Of a DNA stretch of 64,000 nucleotides, positions 1 to 9,180 are shown in pieces. How positions within the stretch are numbered: position 1 is the first letter of the stretch; each line of letters starts with the position of its first letter. The translations under genes and the position numbers were made by a program. Location: NCBI GenBank assembly GCA_025093985.1, contig JACAAK010000011.1, forward strand, positions 1 through 64,000, read 5' to 3'. The notes under the pieces were generated by a model. It did not search any database and was not told the DNA's origin. It worked only from the letters and a program-made list of their open reading frames with translations. The stretch is from Calvatia gigantea. Its lineage: Eukaryota; Basidiomycota; Agaricomycetes; Agaricales; Lycoperdaceae.

Positions 1-48
1 GCACTCAAATGAATCGCTAAATCACGCGGTACATCGCAGTCAATCATA
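1..48 (-). CDS. Second Penelope-like RT, 5' end only
   Basis: The minus strand from 48 down to 1 encodes the same first 16 residues (MIDCDVPRD...) as the ORF at 280 and runs off the window edge. It is the mirror copy within the palindrome. Whether a full second element exists to the left cannot be judged from this window. Confidence 0.7.
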
Positions 49-60
49 TGAATTGTGGAC

Positions 61-160
61 CGGGGGGTTAGGGGGGTTAGGGGTTAGGGTTAGGGGTTAG
101 GGATTAGGTTAGGGTTAGAGGTTAGGGTTAGGGTTAGGGTTAGGGGTTAAGGGTTACGGT
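61..160 (+). repeat. Telomeric repeat array, G-rich strand
   Basis: About 100 bases of TTAGGG with variable G number (TTAGGG, TTAGGGG, TTAGGGGGG) and a few variants such as GATTAGG and TTAGAGG. This is the usual fungal/vertebrate-type telomere unit. Its orientation (G-rich strand running rightward) is opposite to that expected at a left chromosome end. Confidence 0.93.
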
Positions 161-167
161 AAACTCT

Positions 168-265
168 AACCCTAACCCCTAACCCCTAACCCTAACCCTA
201 ACCCCCTAACCCCTAACCCTAACCCTAACCCCCTAACCCCTAACCCCTAACCCCCCTAACCCCCC
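168..265 (-). repeat. Telomeric repeat array, C-rich strand
   Basis: About 100 bases of CCCTAA with variable C number, directly joined to the 5' flank of the reverse transcriptase ORF. This is the orientation expected if the chromosome end lies to the left. Only 14 bases separate the last repeat from the ORF start codon, so the retroelement has essentially no 5' untranslated region. Confidence 0.93.
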
Positions 266-279
266 GGTCCACAATTCAT

Positions 280-2532
280 ATGATTGACTGCGATGTACCG
301 CGTGATTTAGCGATTCATTTGAGTGCGGGACTTAAGTACATGCTCCCCACTAAGTATTCTAAGCAATTAATCTTAGATGCTTGGGACGATTTCGTTGATC
401 GTCTCCGCTGGTCAGTTCGCTTCAGAATTATGGAGGATCATGACAATAATGAATTAATCAACGACTATGATCCAGACTACGCGACTCCGTCCAAAGCTTC
501 TAGAAAGCGTGCGGATCGCTTAGACAGAGCATTTGAGTTTGGCATCGATGAAGGGACGCGGACGATTAATAAAGTAGTCTCGCAATTGCCCGACGATGAC
601 CAGGTTGGCGGTCGCACACCTAGATCGCTTTTACCGCCGACCTCCAAACTCCGCGACTATCTAGTAACTCACGAGCTCCTACTGATGGTCACTGATAAAA
701 ACCTCGGTTGCGCAGTCGCTCCGCGATCCTGGTTCATAGAAAGCGCGCTTAAGCTTCTAAACGCTATGGGTAGTCGGGATACTCCTGATTATACAAAACT
801 TAAATTTGACCCGAAGACGTTCCATCCTGATCCTAATCATATGGACCATACTACTGGCGAGTATGGATCGGTCCATTGGTATATATGGTCGAAGCTTTCG
901 CACATGGAGAGAATTGCAAAATTCTGTGCTGAACATGATGTTCACCCGCAACTTCCGGACTTCTTTAGGAGTTTCTTTTTACCGGAGGTCATGGCTACAA
1001 ATTACCGTCACAAGGAAGATACTTGGGCGGAGTATGCTGACCGACTCCCAAACTTTTATGTGATTCCTAAAATCCATAAACAACCGGTAAAAGCAAGGCC
1101 GATTATCCCTTGCCACTCTGTTATACAAGGTCCAGCCGGGAAGTATGTCTCCAAGCATCTTAAACCATTAATTGCCGAGAGTCCATTCATAATTCATGGA
1201 ACAAAGGATTTGGTACTTAAGCTTGCTAAATTGTCGTTACCCCAATTTAAATTAATAAATGGGTCGCTGCATCGCTTATACTTCGTCTCAGGTGACGTCG
1301 TAGCATTCTATCCTAATATCGATAAGGATCGCTGTCTAGAGATTGTTAATGACAGATACCTTAAATGGTTATCGATGCAAGAGGATTTAAGCGTTGAGGA
1401 ATCTACCAACAGAGCTTGGTTAATGAGGGAGTGCCTCAAAGCGGCCAACGACGATCTTATATTCCAGTTCGACGGGGATTATTATAGGCAGAATCACGGA
1501 TTAGCGATGGGCGTTGCATGCTCACCAGATTTAGCTAATCTTTATGGAGTACACCATGAGGAAGCCTATCGTATGGGTTCAACCGCCCGCGTAGCGTATT
1601 ATGGACGTTATATCGATGATTGTTTGGCCTTAGTGTACGCTAGGTCATACGGAGAGGCCCTTGGATGGGTAAGTCCTCTCAAATTCGAGAACTGTGAAAT
1701 TGAATGGGATGCGGATGATAATCACGTCAACTTCCTGGATTTGACCCTCTTTTTTGAGGACGGTGAGTTTCGTCACAAACCGTACAGGAAACCGCTTAAC
1801 CATTTCGAACGTTTACCATGGATTAGCTCTCACCCGGAATATGTCAAGCGCGGCACATTCACGAGTGAACTGAGTAGGCTAGCCACTCTTTCTTCGAAGT
1901 ATGATTACTACGTAGAAGCATGTAGAGAAATTGCGGATATCTATATTGCGAGAGGCTACCCTCCTAAGTTAATTGCTTCTTGGTTAAGGAGAAACTATAA
2001 GGAACGTTGGGATAATCGGCTTAGAGAGAGTCGACCTGAACCAGCGGACGTCCTTGTCCTTAAATCAGAATATAACTTGTCATGGGATTTATTTAACGTT
2101 CAAACGTTGGCAGACAGCCTGAAGTCTGGATGGATAGTTGCACTACGCACATTATCCTTCGGTAATACCCCGGAGAAATCAGAACTCTCCGCGGAAATAC
2201 TCGCAACCAAGCCGGAACTTACTGAAACTCGTCGGGGAGGGCGATTGCATTGGGGTGGTGAAGATCCGCTATGGCGGGTTGACGCTCACTCTAGTGTAGT
2301 TGCTAAGTCTCTGGTGGGCAGAGGTGAGTATCTACGTTTGGATAAACTTGGACTTCTTGATCGGCGGTTGATCGTCAGTAAGCGACGAACGAAACAACTT
2401 ATAGATCTCGCTGCTTCTTGGCGGCGGGCTGTCTTAGAAAGACGTGATCTAGGTAGTTTTCCAGATCTCAATAGAGATCAACGTACTGACTTTCGTCAGA
2501 CTACCTTGGATGGTTGGTTAGCTGAAGCTTGA
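280..2532 (+). CDS. Penelope-like element reverse transcriptase, endonuclease-less
   Basis: This 750-residue ORF is a reverse transcriptase of the Penelope-like (PLE) group. Visible motifs in order: PKIHK near residue 263, typical of PLEs; motif A GDVVAFYPNID near 338; motif B GLAMG at 407; catalytic YIDD at 444-447; then a PLE-like thumb (NFLDL, HKPYRKP, SSHPEYVKRG). No GIY-YIG endonuclease domain follows, which places it with the EN(-) PLEs (Athena of rotifers, Coprina of basidiomycetes). Those elements are known to attach to telomeres by priming on the G-rich overhang. The context agrees: the 5' end abuts CCCTAA repeats and the 3' end points to the chromosome interior. The frame is open throughout. 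The true N-terminus may be longer if the copy is 5' truncated, because the start codon lies 14 bases from telomeric DNA. Confidence 0.9.
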   Translation: MIDCDVPRDLAIHLSAGLKYMLPTKYSKQLILDAWDDFVDRLRWSVRFRIMEDHDNNELINDYDPDYATPSKASRKRADRLDRAFEFGIDEGTRTINKVVSQLPDDDQVGGRTPRSLLPPTSKLRDYLVTHELLLMVTDKNLGCAVAPRSWFIESALKLLNAMGSRDTPDYTKLKFDPKTFHPDPNHMDHTTGEYGSVHWYIWSKLSHMERIAKFCAEHDVHPQLPDFFRSFFLPEVMATNYRHKEDTWAEYADRLPNFYVIPKIHKQPVKARPIIPCHSVIQGPAGKYVSKHLKPLIAESPFIIHGTKDLVLKLAKLSLPQFKLINGSLHRLYFVSGDVVAFYPNIDKDRCLEIVNDRYLKWLSMQEDLSVEESTNRAWLMRECLKAANDDLIFQFDGDYYRQNHGLAMGVACSPDLANLYGVHHEEAYRMGSTARVAYYGRYIDDCLALVYARSYGEALGWVSPLKFENCEIEWDADDNHVNFLDLTLFFEDGEFRHKPYRKPLNHFERLPWISSHPEYVKRGTFTSELSRLATLSSKYDYYVEACREIADIYIARGYPPKLIASWLRRNYKERWDNRLRESRPEPADVLVLKSEYNLSWDLFNVQTLADSLKSGWIVALRTLSFGNTPEKSELSAEILATKPELTETRRGGRLHWGGEDPLWRVDAHSSVVAKSLVGRGEYLRLDKLGLLDRRLIVSKRRTKQLIDLAASWRRAVLERRDLGSFPDLNRDQRTDFRQTTLDGWLAEA

Positions 2533-2984
2533 GCTTCACTAGTACCTCTTGTCCGCGGGCGTTCTTTTAGACGCCTGGCGAAAACTTCTTCTGAATTCTC
2601 GGTCGAAACGAAATCCCAGTTACGATTCTGGGTGACTTCGGTCTAATCAAAAATCTCCCGACCCGACGGGGCCTTCTGGCTCCAACTCCTTTGATACCTG
2701 GCATGCCTTCGAGTATGCGATGCGAGTAGTGATCCACTACGCAGTGTGCGTTACGCCAAGCATGTCAGGTTGGACTCATCTTAGGTAAAGTGCGCTTTCT
2801 ATGGGCGCGTGAGCGGGATAGATACGTTGGGCAACCTATATTGACGTTCACACAACCAATATGAAGGGAGTCTAGACCTAATGCTTAACCTGGTGTGGCA
2901 GGTAATGAGCAGGATGAAGGAATGAAGCCAGTAGTCAGTGTCGTTTGAGAGTTCGTACTGTGGCTTGACGAACGTGTTCTTGAG
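2533..2984 (+). other. PLE 3' flank, non-coding
   Basis: No supportable ORF. This stretch lies between the RT stop codon and the first ribozyme-bearing repeat and is probably the 3' untranslated part of the retroelement. A short partly self-complementary stretch (ATGCGATGCGAGTAG followed by CTACGCAGTGTGCG) lies near 2716-2750. Confidence 0.5.
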
Positions 2985-3173
2985 TGAACGCTTTTACCAG
3001 TTTTCCTTACCTTTGTTTTTCCTGACGATAATTTAAGCGCCCACAAGCGCTTGAATTTTTGGGCGCTATGTAAGCGCTCGCTGACATTTATCAGCTGTTC
3101 CATGGATCGAGCTATTTACGCTCGTCCCCAATAATAACGCGAACGATCGCGTTCTATTGGTCTGGTAGGTACT

Positions 3174-3263
3174 GATGGATAATCAGAGCGCCTGATGAGT
3201 CTGTCATAAGACGAAACAGGTGGCTGGGGTAGCTCCCCAGCCTGTTGCGCTGTCTCTTCCATC
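3174..3263 (+). ncRNA. Hammerhead ribozyme, copy 1
   Basis: A complete type I hammerhead core. Stem I is GATGGA...GCGC (3174-3191) with GCGC...TCCATC (3247-3263). The CTGATGA core box is at 3192-3198. Stem II is GTCT/AGAC with loop GTCATA (3199-3212). GAAA is at 3213-3216. Stem III pairs ACAGG with CCTGT (3217-3245 region) and is extended by a CTGGGG/CCCCAG hairpin. The predicted cleavage triplet is GTU, with cleavage after 3246, just before GCGC. Type I hammerheads are known in Penelope-like elements. The long apical hairpin on stem III is larger than in minimal PLE ribozymes. Confidence 0.88.
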
Positions 3264-3697
3264 GGACAACTCAACGGTTTTTTAGGAATCACCTCCTCCT
3301 TGTCTCATGATGCGCAGGCTGATAGATGGACTAAGGGATTGTCTGAGCTGGACTGTTGCGTAAATAACCTGCCACGGTATGTACCCCGCCTTCAGTTGTC
3401 AAGCTGATGACATCGTTAGGTACTTGATACGTTCAAATTATTATTTGGGTAATGTTCGTATTTAAGTGCGTGGGCGCTTAATGGGCGCCCCGCATTTGGG
3501 CGCTACGCGGGCGCTTAAGTACAAGTTTTCCTTACTTTTACATTTCCTGACGATAACTTAAGCGCCCACAAGCGCTAAGGTTTTGGGCGCTTTTTTAGCG
3601 CCCGTTGACATTTGTCAACTGTTCCATGGATCGAGTTAATTATACTCATCCCCAAGTATAGCGCGATCGTACGCGTTCTATTGGTTTGGTAGGTACT

Positions 3698-3787
3698 GAT
3701 GGATAATCAGAGCGCCTGATGAGTCTGTCATAAGACGAAACAGGTGGCTGGGGTAGCTCCCCAGCCTGTTGCGCTGTCTCTTCCATC
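3698..3787 (+). ncRNA. Hammerhead ribozyme, copy 2
   Basis: Nearly base-for-base the same as copy 1, 524 bases downstream. All conserved boxes (CTGATGA, GAAA) and all three stems are kept. Predicted cleavage is after 3770. About 190 bases upstream of the ribozyme are also repeated relative to copy 1 (CCTGACGATAA..., CATGGATCGAG..., GTTCTATTGGT...), with many substitutions that leave the ribozyme intact. That pattern suggests selection on the RNA fold. Confidence 0.88.
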
Positions 3788-3833
3788 GACAACTCAACGG
3801 TTTTTAGGATTTCCTCCTCCCTAACCCTTGCCC

Positions 3834-4625
3834 TTGCGCTAGTGGCGGAGGGGAGTCGTACTCACTGGGTTTGTTGAGATATTGGTTATAGACTGTAGCT
3901 AGAGGATATCTTAGAGGAATGATGGGCAAGGAATAGACTGGATTGTCTAAAGAATATACGCATACTACATAGGTCTTATATATCTAATGTCTCTGGTCTG
4001 TGCGCCGTTCTACCTAATACAGGTGAGGTCTTATCTGCCAGTAGCATATACAGAGCATACTGCGTACATTGTTCTATTTAATAGACCATGACCAGCAACC
4101 TAGAGTGTGGTCGAGTACATTGTTCGTTATCTCTCTTCAAGAGTGAAGTACTCAAGAACCCGTTTCAGCTATAAATAGACTGAACCAACGTAGTGGTACG
4201 GATCGAGATTCAACAAATTATACTCATCCCCAGATATAGCGCAATCGTACGCGTTCTATTGGTTTGGTAGGTACTGATGGATAATCAGAGCGCCTGATGA
4301 GTCTGTCATAAGACGAAACAGGTGGCTGGGGTAGCTCCCCAACCTGTTGCGCTGTCTCCTCCATCGGACAACTCAACGGTTTTTTAGGATCACCTTTTCC
4401 CTCCATCAGACAACTCAACAGTTTTTAGGAATCACCTCCTCCTCACCCGTTTATGGGTTTAGAGTGCACAGACCAGGGATTATATGTATATAAACCTGTA
4501 TGTAGTATGCATATGTCCTTCAGACAATTCTAGTCTACCTTTCACTCGAACTACTATGAAAGCAACTTCTAACAACATCTCTCAATATCCCGGTGAGTAT
4601 GACTCCCCTCCACCACTAGCGTAGC
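3834..4625. repeat. Diverged inverted repeat around ribozyme 3
   Basis: About 3834-4010 on the plus strand matches the reverse complement of about 4452-4622. Shared blocks include GCTAGTGG(C/T)GGAGGGGAGTC, GCATACTACATA and TGGTCTGTGC. The arms are clearly diverged, so this is not an assembly mirror. The spacer holds the third ribozyme. Confidence 0.7.
4276..4365 (+). ncRNA. Hammerhead ribozyme, copy 3
   Basis: Third copy, 578 bases after copy 2, with core boxes and stems intact. One G-to-A change in the 3' side of the stem III apical hairpin (CCCCAACC instead of CCCCAGCC) falls beyond the essential pairs. Predicted cleavage is after 4348. Only about 75 bases of the upstream repeat are kept, so this is a truncated repeat unit. 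Confidence 0.85.
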
Positions 4626-4795
4626 TACTGTGGTGTACTTCGTCTCAACAATTGAGATATCTGTTGACTGTGACCCACATATGCACGCCCGACAAAATGA
4701 AAAGGCTAAGTCCACGAACATGAACTTAGGAGACCTCGAGTTTGTCCCACTAATCCCCTTGTCGATGTCTGACGTCTATTCCATCACTCCGAACC
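4441..4795. other. Non-coding stretch between PLE region and duplication
   Basis: The first 180 bases are the right arm of the inverted repeat. The rest has no ORF that I recognise and no clear RNA gene. Confidence 0.4.
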
Positions 4796-5504
4796 AAACC
4801 TGGGTATACACGAGTCTGAGTGATCTCGGGCCATGAGATGGGGTTCAGTAATATCGGTATCACTGTCAGGATTTTGTTTGCTTCATCGAGGATGTGGTCG
4901 GTATTACGGACACCAATACCACTGGTGCCGATTCATGGAACCGCCAGAAGACAAAGTTCTTTACCTTGTTGGCAAAACCTGATGGTGTCACGTTGATGTC
5001 AGAAAAATCGGGACGAAGAAACTTTAATATTTTTGTTTGGTCCACGTTCACCGACTACGCCTACAACACGAAAGACTGGAACAAAACATGACATCAAGAG
5101 AAGAGGATATGAACCGTAGCTGATATTTGGGTATGTACCTTCCTAACTAATAATATATCAAAAACGCGAAAGAAAGAGCGTGAGGGTATGAAGTGTAAAA
5201 AAGCAATCCTGATTAGCAGTAGAACAAGCAAGCAAGAAAACACCGGGCGGCGTGGTAGGCGAGTAGTACAGGCCAGCGTCGGCGAACAAAAAGTTTTGTA
5301 CACGGGCCAGCGTTGATGGCAGTATTGACCAATAGGGTAAAAGTTTGACGGGCATCAGTGATGTTAGGGTGAAGCTGTGGATGGCGGTAGGGTCTACAGA
5401 TGAAGAATAAAACAGAGCCGGCCATGGTCGTGATTAGTAGTGGAAGTCTTCATCCCATGTTTCTAGGTACATAACGGATTTTGGTTGATTGGATAGAAAT
5501 GATA
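4796..5504. other. No recognised gene (left copy flank)
   Basis: A frame of about 85 codons (plus strand, to 5091; intact as 9209-9472 in the right copy, broken by a short insertion here) reads through phrases such as NFNIFVWSTFTDYAYNTKDW. I recognise no family. It may be a 3' exon or chance. The equivalent flank of the right copy is 9181-9885. Confidence 0.3.
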
Positions 5505-6773
5505 TTAATGTTGCGACGCACCTTCGGTTATACTCCTCCACGCGAGGAACAGAACGCTGACGGCCGCCGTTTCCAGTAGCGTCGCTACGAAAGATCCATC
5601 AATTTTCTGGTTCGAGCCCTATGAGGAATTCATCAATTTAACTATCGTGTATGAGCCGTGCAGGTAAGGTTCTAGACGAACCTTGCAAATTACTCTGCCC
5701 AATAAGAACCAGGCCAGCTGTGAGAGCACGAAAAGTGCTGCCGATAGCAGGTAGTACCACATGGGTCGCGTCTCGTTGAGTATGTGAAGGACAATGTAGG
5801 ACATTATCACAAGATAGGTTATAACCGAGCTAAATCCGAGAAGGGACAGATTCGTTAGTGTCACGAGTTGACGGAAGGGAAGGGTTGGTCACAAGGGGTT
5901 AGCAAGAACCCACGGGACTGATAGAGTTATTGGGAAATGGGAAAGTACTCACACTGGGGGCCAAATGCTTGTCAGCACGAATAATGGAATACTCCTGATT
6001 CGTTCTGGTGGGTTGGAAAGGCCACCAACGGCTTCGGTGACACCTAGTGCGACATCGAGGGCGATGTACAACGTGCCACCGAAAAAGATCAGGGAGAGGA
6101 TGGATAGAGGCTATAAAGAGAGATGAAAGAATTAAGCGTGGGAGAGAGAAGAGAATTGTACACGACCTACAGCAATACTCGACATTGTCCCATCTTCTAG
6201 CCACTGCGTTGCGACAATGGCATTGGCGATCAATACCCAAAAGAGTGCAACAACAACACCAGCATGGATGGCGGTAAGAACGACGAGGGCAGTTGAGCCT
6301 TGCTCAAGAAGTGATCCGTTCGTAAGGATTTGAAGAGGGAGGGTGAGAAGGTACAGAATGAGGAAAGCACGAAGTTCCCAGCGACCTACGGGATGTCAAG
6401 GGGTGTAAAAACTGCAAATGAAATCAAAAGCGCACCAACGGCGGCTTTTCGTCGTTGACAGATGAAAATAAGGACTAGGATGACGAGAATGCTAACACCG
6501 CATGCAACAATGTTGGCAACGTTAGATAGTGAGCCTTCATGGCCAACCCGAAGGATTCCGCATTGAGGGTTGACACCAACGGGAGCGGACGCGGGGTCAG
6601 AAGAAGCACCCTGGAGTGTTTGACTGGCTCGGTCGAGGAGCTAGTAGGTTGGAAATAAGGCCGGTGATAAGGCATGAGAGTTGTGAAAAGCGTACCTGAC
6701 GATAAAAAAGGTTGCACCAGGTATAGCTGGGTGTCCAGGAGCAGAGAGGTTGGAAGTCGCCAAAGCCGGCCAT
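5505..6773 (-). CDS. Chs7-like chitin synthase export chaperone, left copy
   Basis: A multi-exon gene of the Chs7/Export7 family, ER membrane chaperones that let chitin synthase III leave the ER. Exon 1 is 6773-6696, starting MAGFGDFQPLCSW, the family's short FGxF...C opening. Exon 2 is 6640-6436 (APVGVNPQCG, then a hydrophobic segment ending QRRKAAVG). Exon 3 is 6385-6171 (RWELRAFLILYLL, LLEQGSTAL). Exon 4 starts at 6110 (LYIALDVALG, PPERIRSIPLFVL). A following exon near 5834 reads SVITYLVIMSYIVLHILNE. The last exon reads KIDGSFVATLLETAAV and ends AWRSITEGASQH before TAA at 5507-5505. GT-AG introns and about seven hydrophobic segments are visible, and the frame looks intact. Family assignment rests on the exon pattern and the DGSF...ET...ITE ending. 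It is distinct from strict Chs7, so the substrate is inferred. Confidence 0.78.
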
Positions 6774-7231
6774 GAGGGAGATGAATGTTCAAGGGCAACC
6801 GAGATCAAGGTAAACCTGCAGTCAAAAATAGGAATCAACAATGAGCCACAGATCCACGCTAGCGGAACAAACCAAAACGATGATAAAGCAACAAAGGAGC
6901 GGAATGCGCTGCCTACACCATACACGCACTACGTTTGTACACAGAGAGAAAAAAAGCACAAGCGTCCCGTTGCTAACGACGACAGTCGTAACAAACGTGG
7001 AATGCTCGCTAGGCAACGCCAAACAAAGACAATCAATGATCACGATCACAAACTGTTGAACCACGCTTTGAGCTCTCACGTTCATCGATCATCTCTGACT
7101 ATGATCAGTGATTCTTCCTGATGAAAGTCAGAACAAAAAGAAATAATTCTTTAGCTCGTATATTTACAACAAAAAGACATCAAATAAGTGATAGATTTTT
7201 GCATTGTTTATCCCCCCCGCATCCTAAATGC
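6774..7231. other. Intergenic, Chs7-like to Rtt107-like 3' end
   Basis: This is the 5' flank of the Chs7-like gene (minus) and the 3' flank of the Rtt107-like gene (also minus). Overlapping ORFs of 60-120 codons exist on both strands but match nothing that I know. The right-copy equivalent is 11155-11611. Confidence 0.4.
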
Positions 7232-9180
7232 TCACAGCGATCCCTCAACTCTAAACGCCGGTTTATCCCACTCCAGCTCCTGCTTCAAGACACCAATTAA
7301 GAGAAACTCATGTGTATAAATCGGAATTTTATGCGCTGCCAGTGTTCGCCAAATAGATGCATCTTCGTGACTTGATACGACATGGCGGTCTGGGTTCCCG
7401 CTCAACATTCGCAACGTCGGAGATTGGTTAATGAGCTACATCAAATTATCCATGAGCGAGGCGCAAAGAATGTTTCAGGAATAGTTTTACCTGCCCGCCA
7501 TGCGCGGTTACCACGCTTTTCAAAAGCTTGAAATCAACCTTCGTTTTCGGCGTAACAAAGAACGTCTTCCTCGTAAACAGCTTGCCCTTGAGTTCTTTCG
7601 CTCTCACAAGCGCTTCGCCGAGCTTCATACCGTACTTGGCTTCTGCAGCTGGATCGTGTAGCAGAAAATCGCTTTCGGCTGTCGGTGACATCAGTGGTGT
7701 TCCATACTCAATGTACGACACCCACGCAGTAGTTGTTTCGCCGTAGCTGACTTCGTCGCCCATGACAAGTCGAGAATATAGGGGGCGTTGGACAATGCAC
7801 AGAGGAATTTCTCTGTGCGTACGAGGTGAGATGCAATGAGGTGTGTGCATTGTGAGGGCTTGGCCGTCATCGCAACACCCAGTTTCGAAAGAGACTAATT
7901 GGCTATTAGCAGCGATGAAAATTAGATTAAGGACGGAACCATACCTTGACTACGCTATCCGGCAACGTCACCTGAGTCGTCATGAGATATATCTTGCCAG
8001 ACCTAGCGCAGATGGTCAGCGCAAGGCATCTATAACAACGCTGCTGGCCTACATTGTTCCTTGGTCAGACTCTCGCTTCTTCGCTTTTCCTTTACTTATC
8101 GGGGCGGAAACGACCTCCTCGTTGGTTTCTTCCTCACTCTCCAGTTCCTCCGGTTTAACCCTACCACTCGACCGCCGTCTCTTCTTTCTTTCTCCTCCCT
8201 CCTCAATATTGTCCCCCGCGCGCACCTCATCTGAGTTTCTCTTCTTTTTGTTACTCGTACTCGCGTTCGCAGCTTCCTCCCGGTCCCAACTGCCAACCTC
8301 AATCCCTCTGAGATTGGATCCGCCGGATTTCCGAGCCTTCTTCATCTCCAGCTCGAACCTCGACGCATCCGGCATCATGACTTTCAGCATCTGCTCCGCC
8401 TTGGTAGCTGCACCCCTCCTCGCTGGCAGTTCACTAGTATCGGTGTTGGGCGTATGTATTACAGAGAGTGGGGATGAGGTTGGTGCCTGTCTCGATTTCG
8501 GTGCCGGCTTGGCGGGGAACAGTAGCGGTTTGGAATGTGCGGTCGACCTGGTGGAAACCTTTTCGCGCGCTTCAACTCGAATACTTTCCGTTTTCTTCAC
8601 CCGATGTGCCGTACTGCGACCGGAGGAGGCTGATTCTGGCTCAGATTCTTCGTCAGTACCATTGGATGCGCTCGAGCCCACGTCAACTGCTTTTCCTTTC
8701 GCTTTAGCAGACAACGCTCGAATGGAAGGAGGGGGGTTGACAACGACAGAAACTCGCTGCCTGAGTGGCGTGCTATGAGACACATTCCCTTTCGGAGCAG
8801 GCATGGATGTCGGTTTCTTCGTTGAGGCTTGCTCCTTGTGATCTGTAATTTCCCTCTCCTCTTCTTCCTCTTCACTCTCTGGTGACATATCCTCCTCAGG
8901 CGATGGCTGCCTCGCCTTCCTCCCTCGTTTTTCCTTCGCTGTGACCACCGCCTTCGATTTACTCTTCGCTTTTGCCGTCTTGGCATCCACGATCTCAACA
9001 ACTTCATCCTCGCTATCAGAATACAGTTCCCTCGCCTTTGCCTTGGCGCTTTTTGCCTTAACCCTGGTTCTTGCATCTCCGCGCGTCATCCTCATAGGCC
9101 AACCTTCGCGCGTCCACATGCTCCGCCGCAACATTTCCTTTCCTCTTCCGAGTCCTCCTCTTTGTCTGCATCGGTGTCCT
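7232..9180 (-). pseudogene. Rtt107/Brc1-like gene, 3' fragment in left copy
   Basis: Carries the acidic/basic disordered linker (from 9180), BRCT5 (7755-7446: WVSYIEYG, then GKLFTRKTFFVTPK) and BRCT6 (7414-7232: SSHEDASIWRTL, IYTHEFLLIGVLKQELEW). The 5' part, with BRCT1-4, is missing: the frame stops at the duplication joint at 9180. This fragment keeps an open frame at the two places where the right copy has single-base insertions (near 8477 and 7402). It has its own small indels near its 5' joint (around 9096-9150). Alone it lacks a promoter and start. Confidence 0.8.

Larger units (their letters stand above)
1..327. repeat. Head-to-head telomeric palindrome
   Basis: Bases 1 to about 100 are the reverse complement of about 230-327: the outer 62 bases match exactly, and the inner arrays match apart from the number of Gs per repeat. 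The centre lies near 164. Both arms carry the start of the same Penelope-like ORF pointing away from a telomeric array. Either two telomere-capped element ends are fused, or an assembled read has folded back on itself. The left half is cut by the window edge, so the full arm length cannot be seen. Confidence 0.9.
2985..4440 (+). repeat. Partial tandem repeats carrying the ribozymes
   Basis: Three partial direct repeat units, each ending in a hammerhead followed by an ACAACTCAACGG-type tail with T-rich and CCTCC-rich segments. They resemble the tandem pseudo-LTR arrangement of Penelope elements, or a retrozyme-like array. The octamer TGGGCGCT and its complement occur at least six times between 3036 and 3603, mostly as short hairpin-forming pairs. 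No protein-coding frame is supported here. Confidence 0.7.
4796..9180. repeat. Tandem segmental duplication, left copy
   Basis: Begins at ACCAAACCTGGGTATAC and ends in ...GCATCGGTGTCCTG, where the right copy starts with the same ACCAAACCTGGG. It carries a complete Chs7-like gene and the 3' part of the Rtt107-like gene. Identity with the right copy is very high. Differences are mostly single-base indels, one 8-9 base insertion near 4876, and about 118 bases near 7794-7912 missing from the right copy. Confidence 0.93.

Noticed and set aside
3821..3836. CCCTAACCC, possible internal telomeric repeat
   Set aside because: A single unit only; no array.
5605..5620. T-loop-like GGTTCGAGCCC (also near 9987)
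   Set aside because: It lies in the last intron/exon of the Chs7-like gene and has no cloverleaf around it.
7843..8778. 311-codon plus-strand ORF (and 12143-12739 in the right copy)
   Set aside because: Antisense shadow of the low-complexity Rtt107-like linker. Ser/Leu-rich text arises from the opposite Glu/Lys codons.
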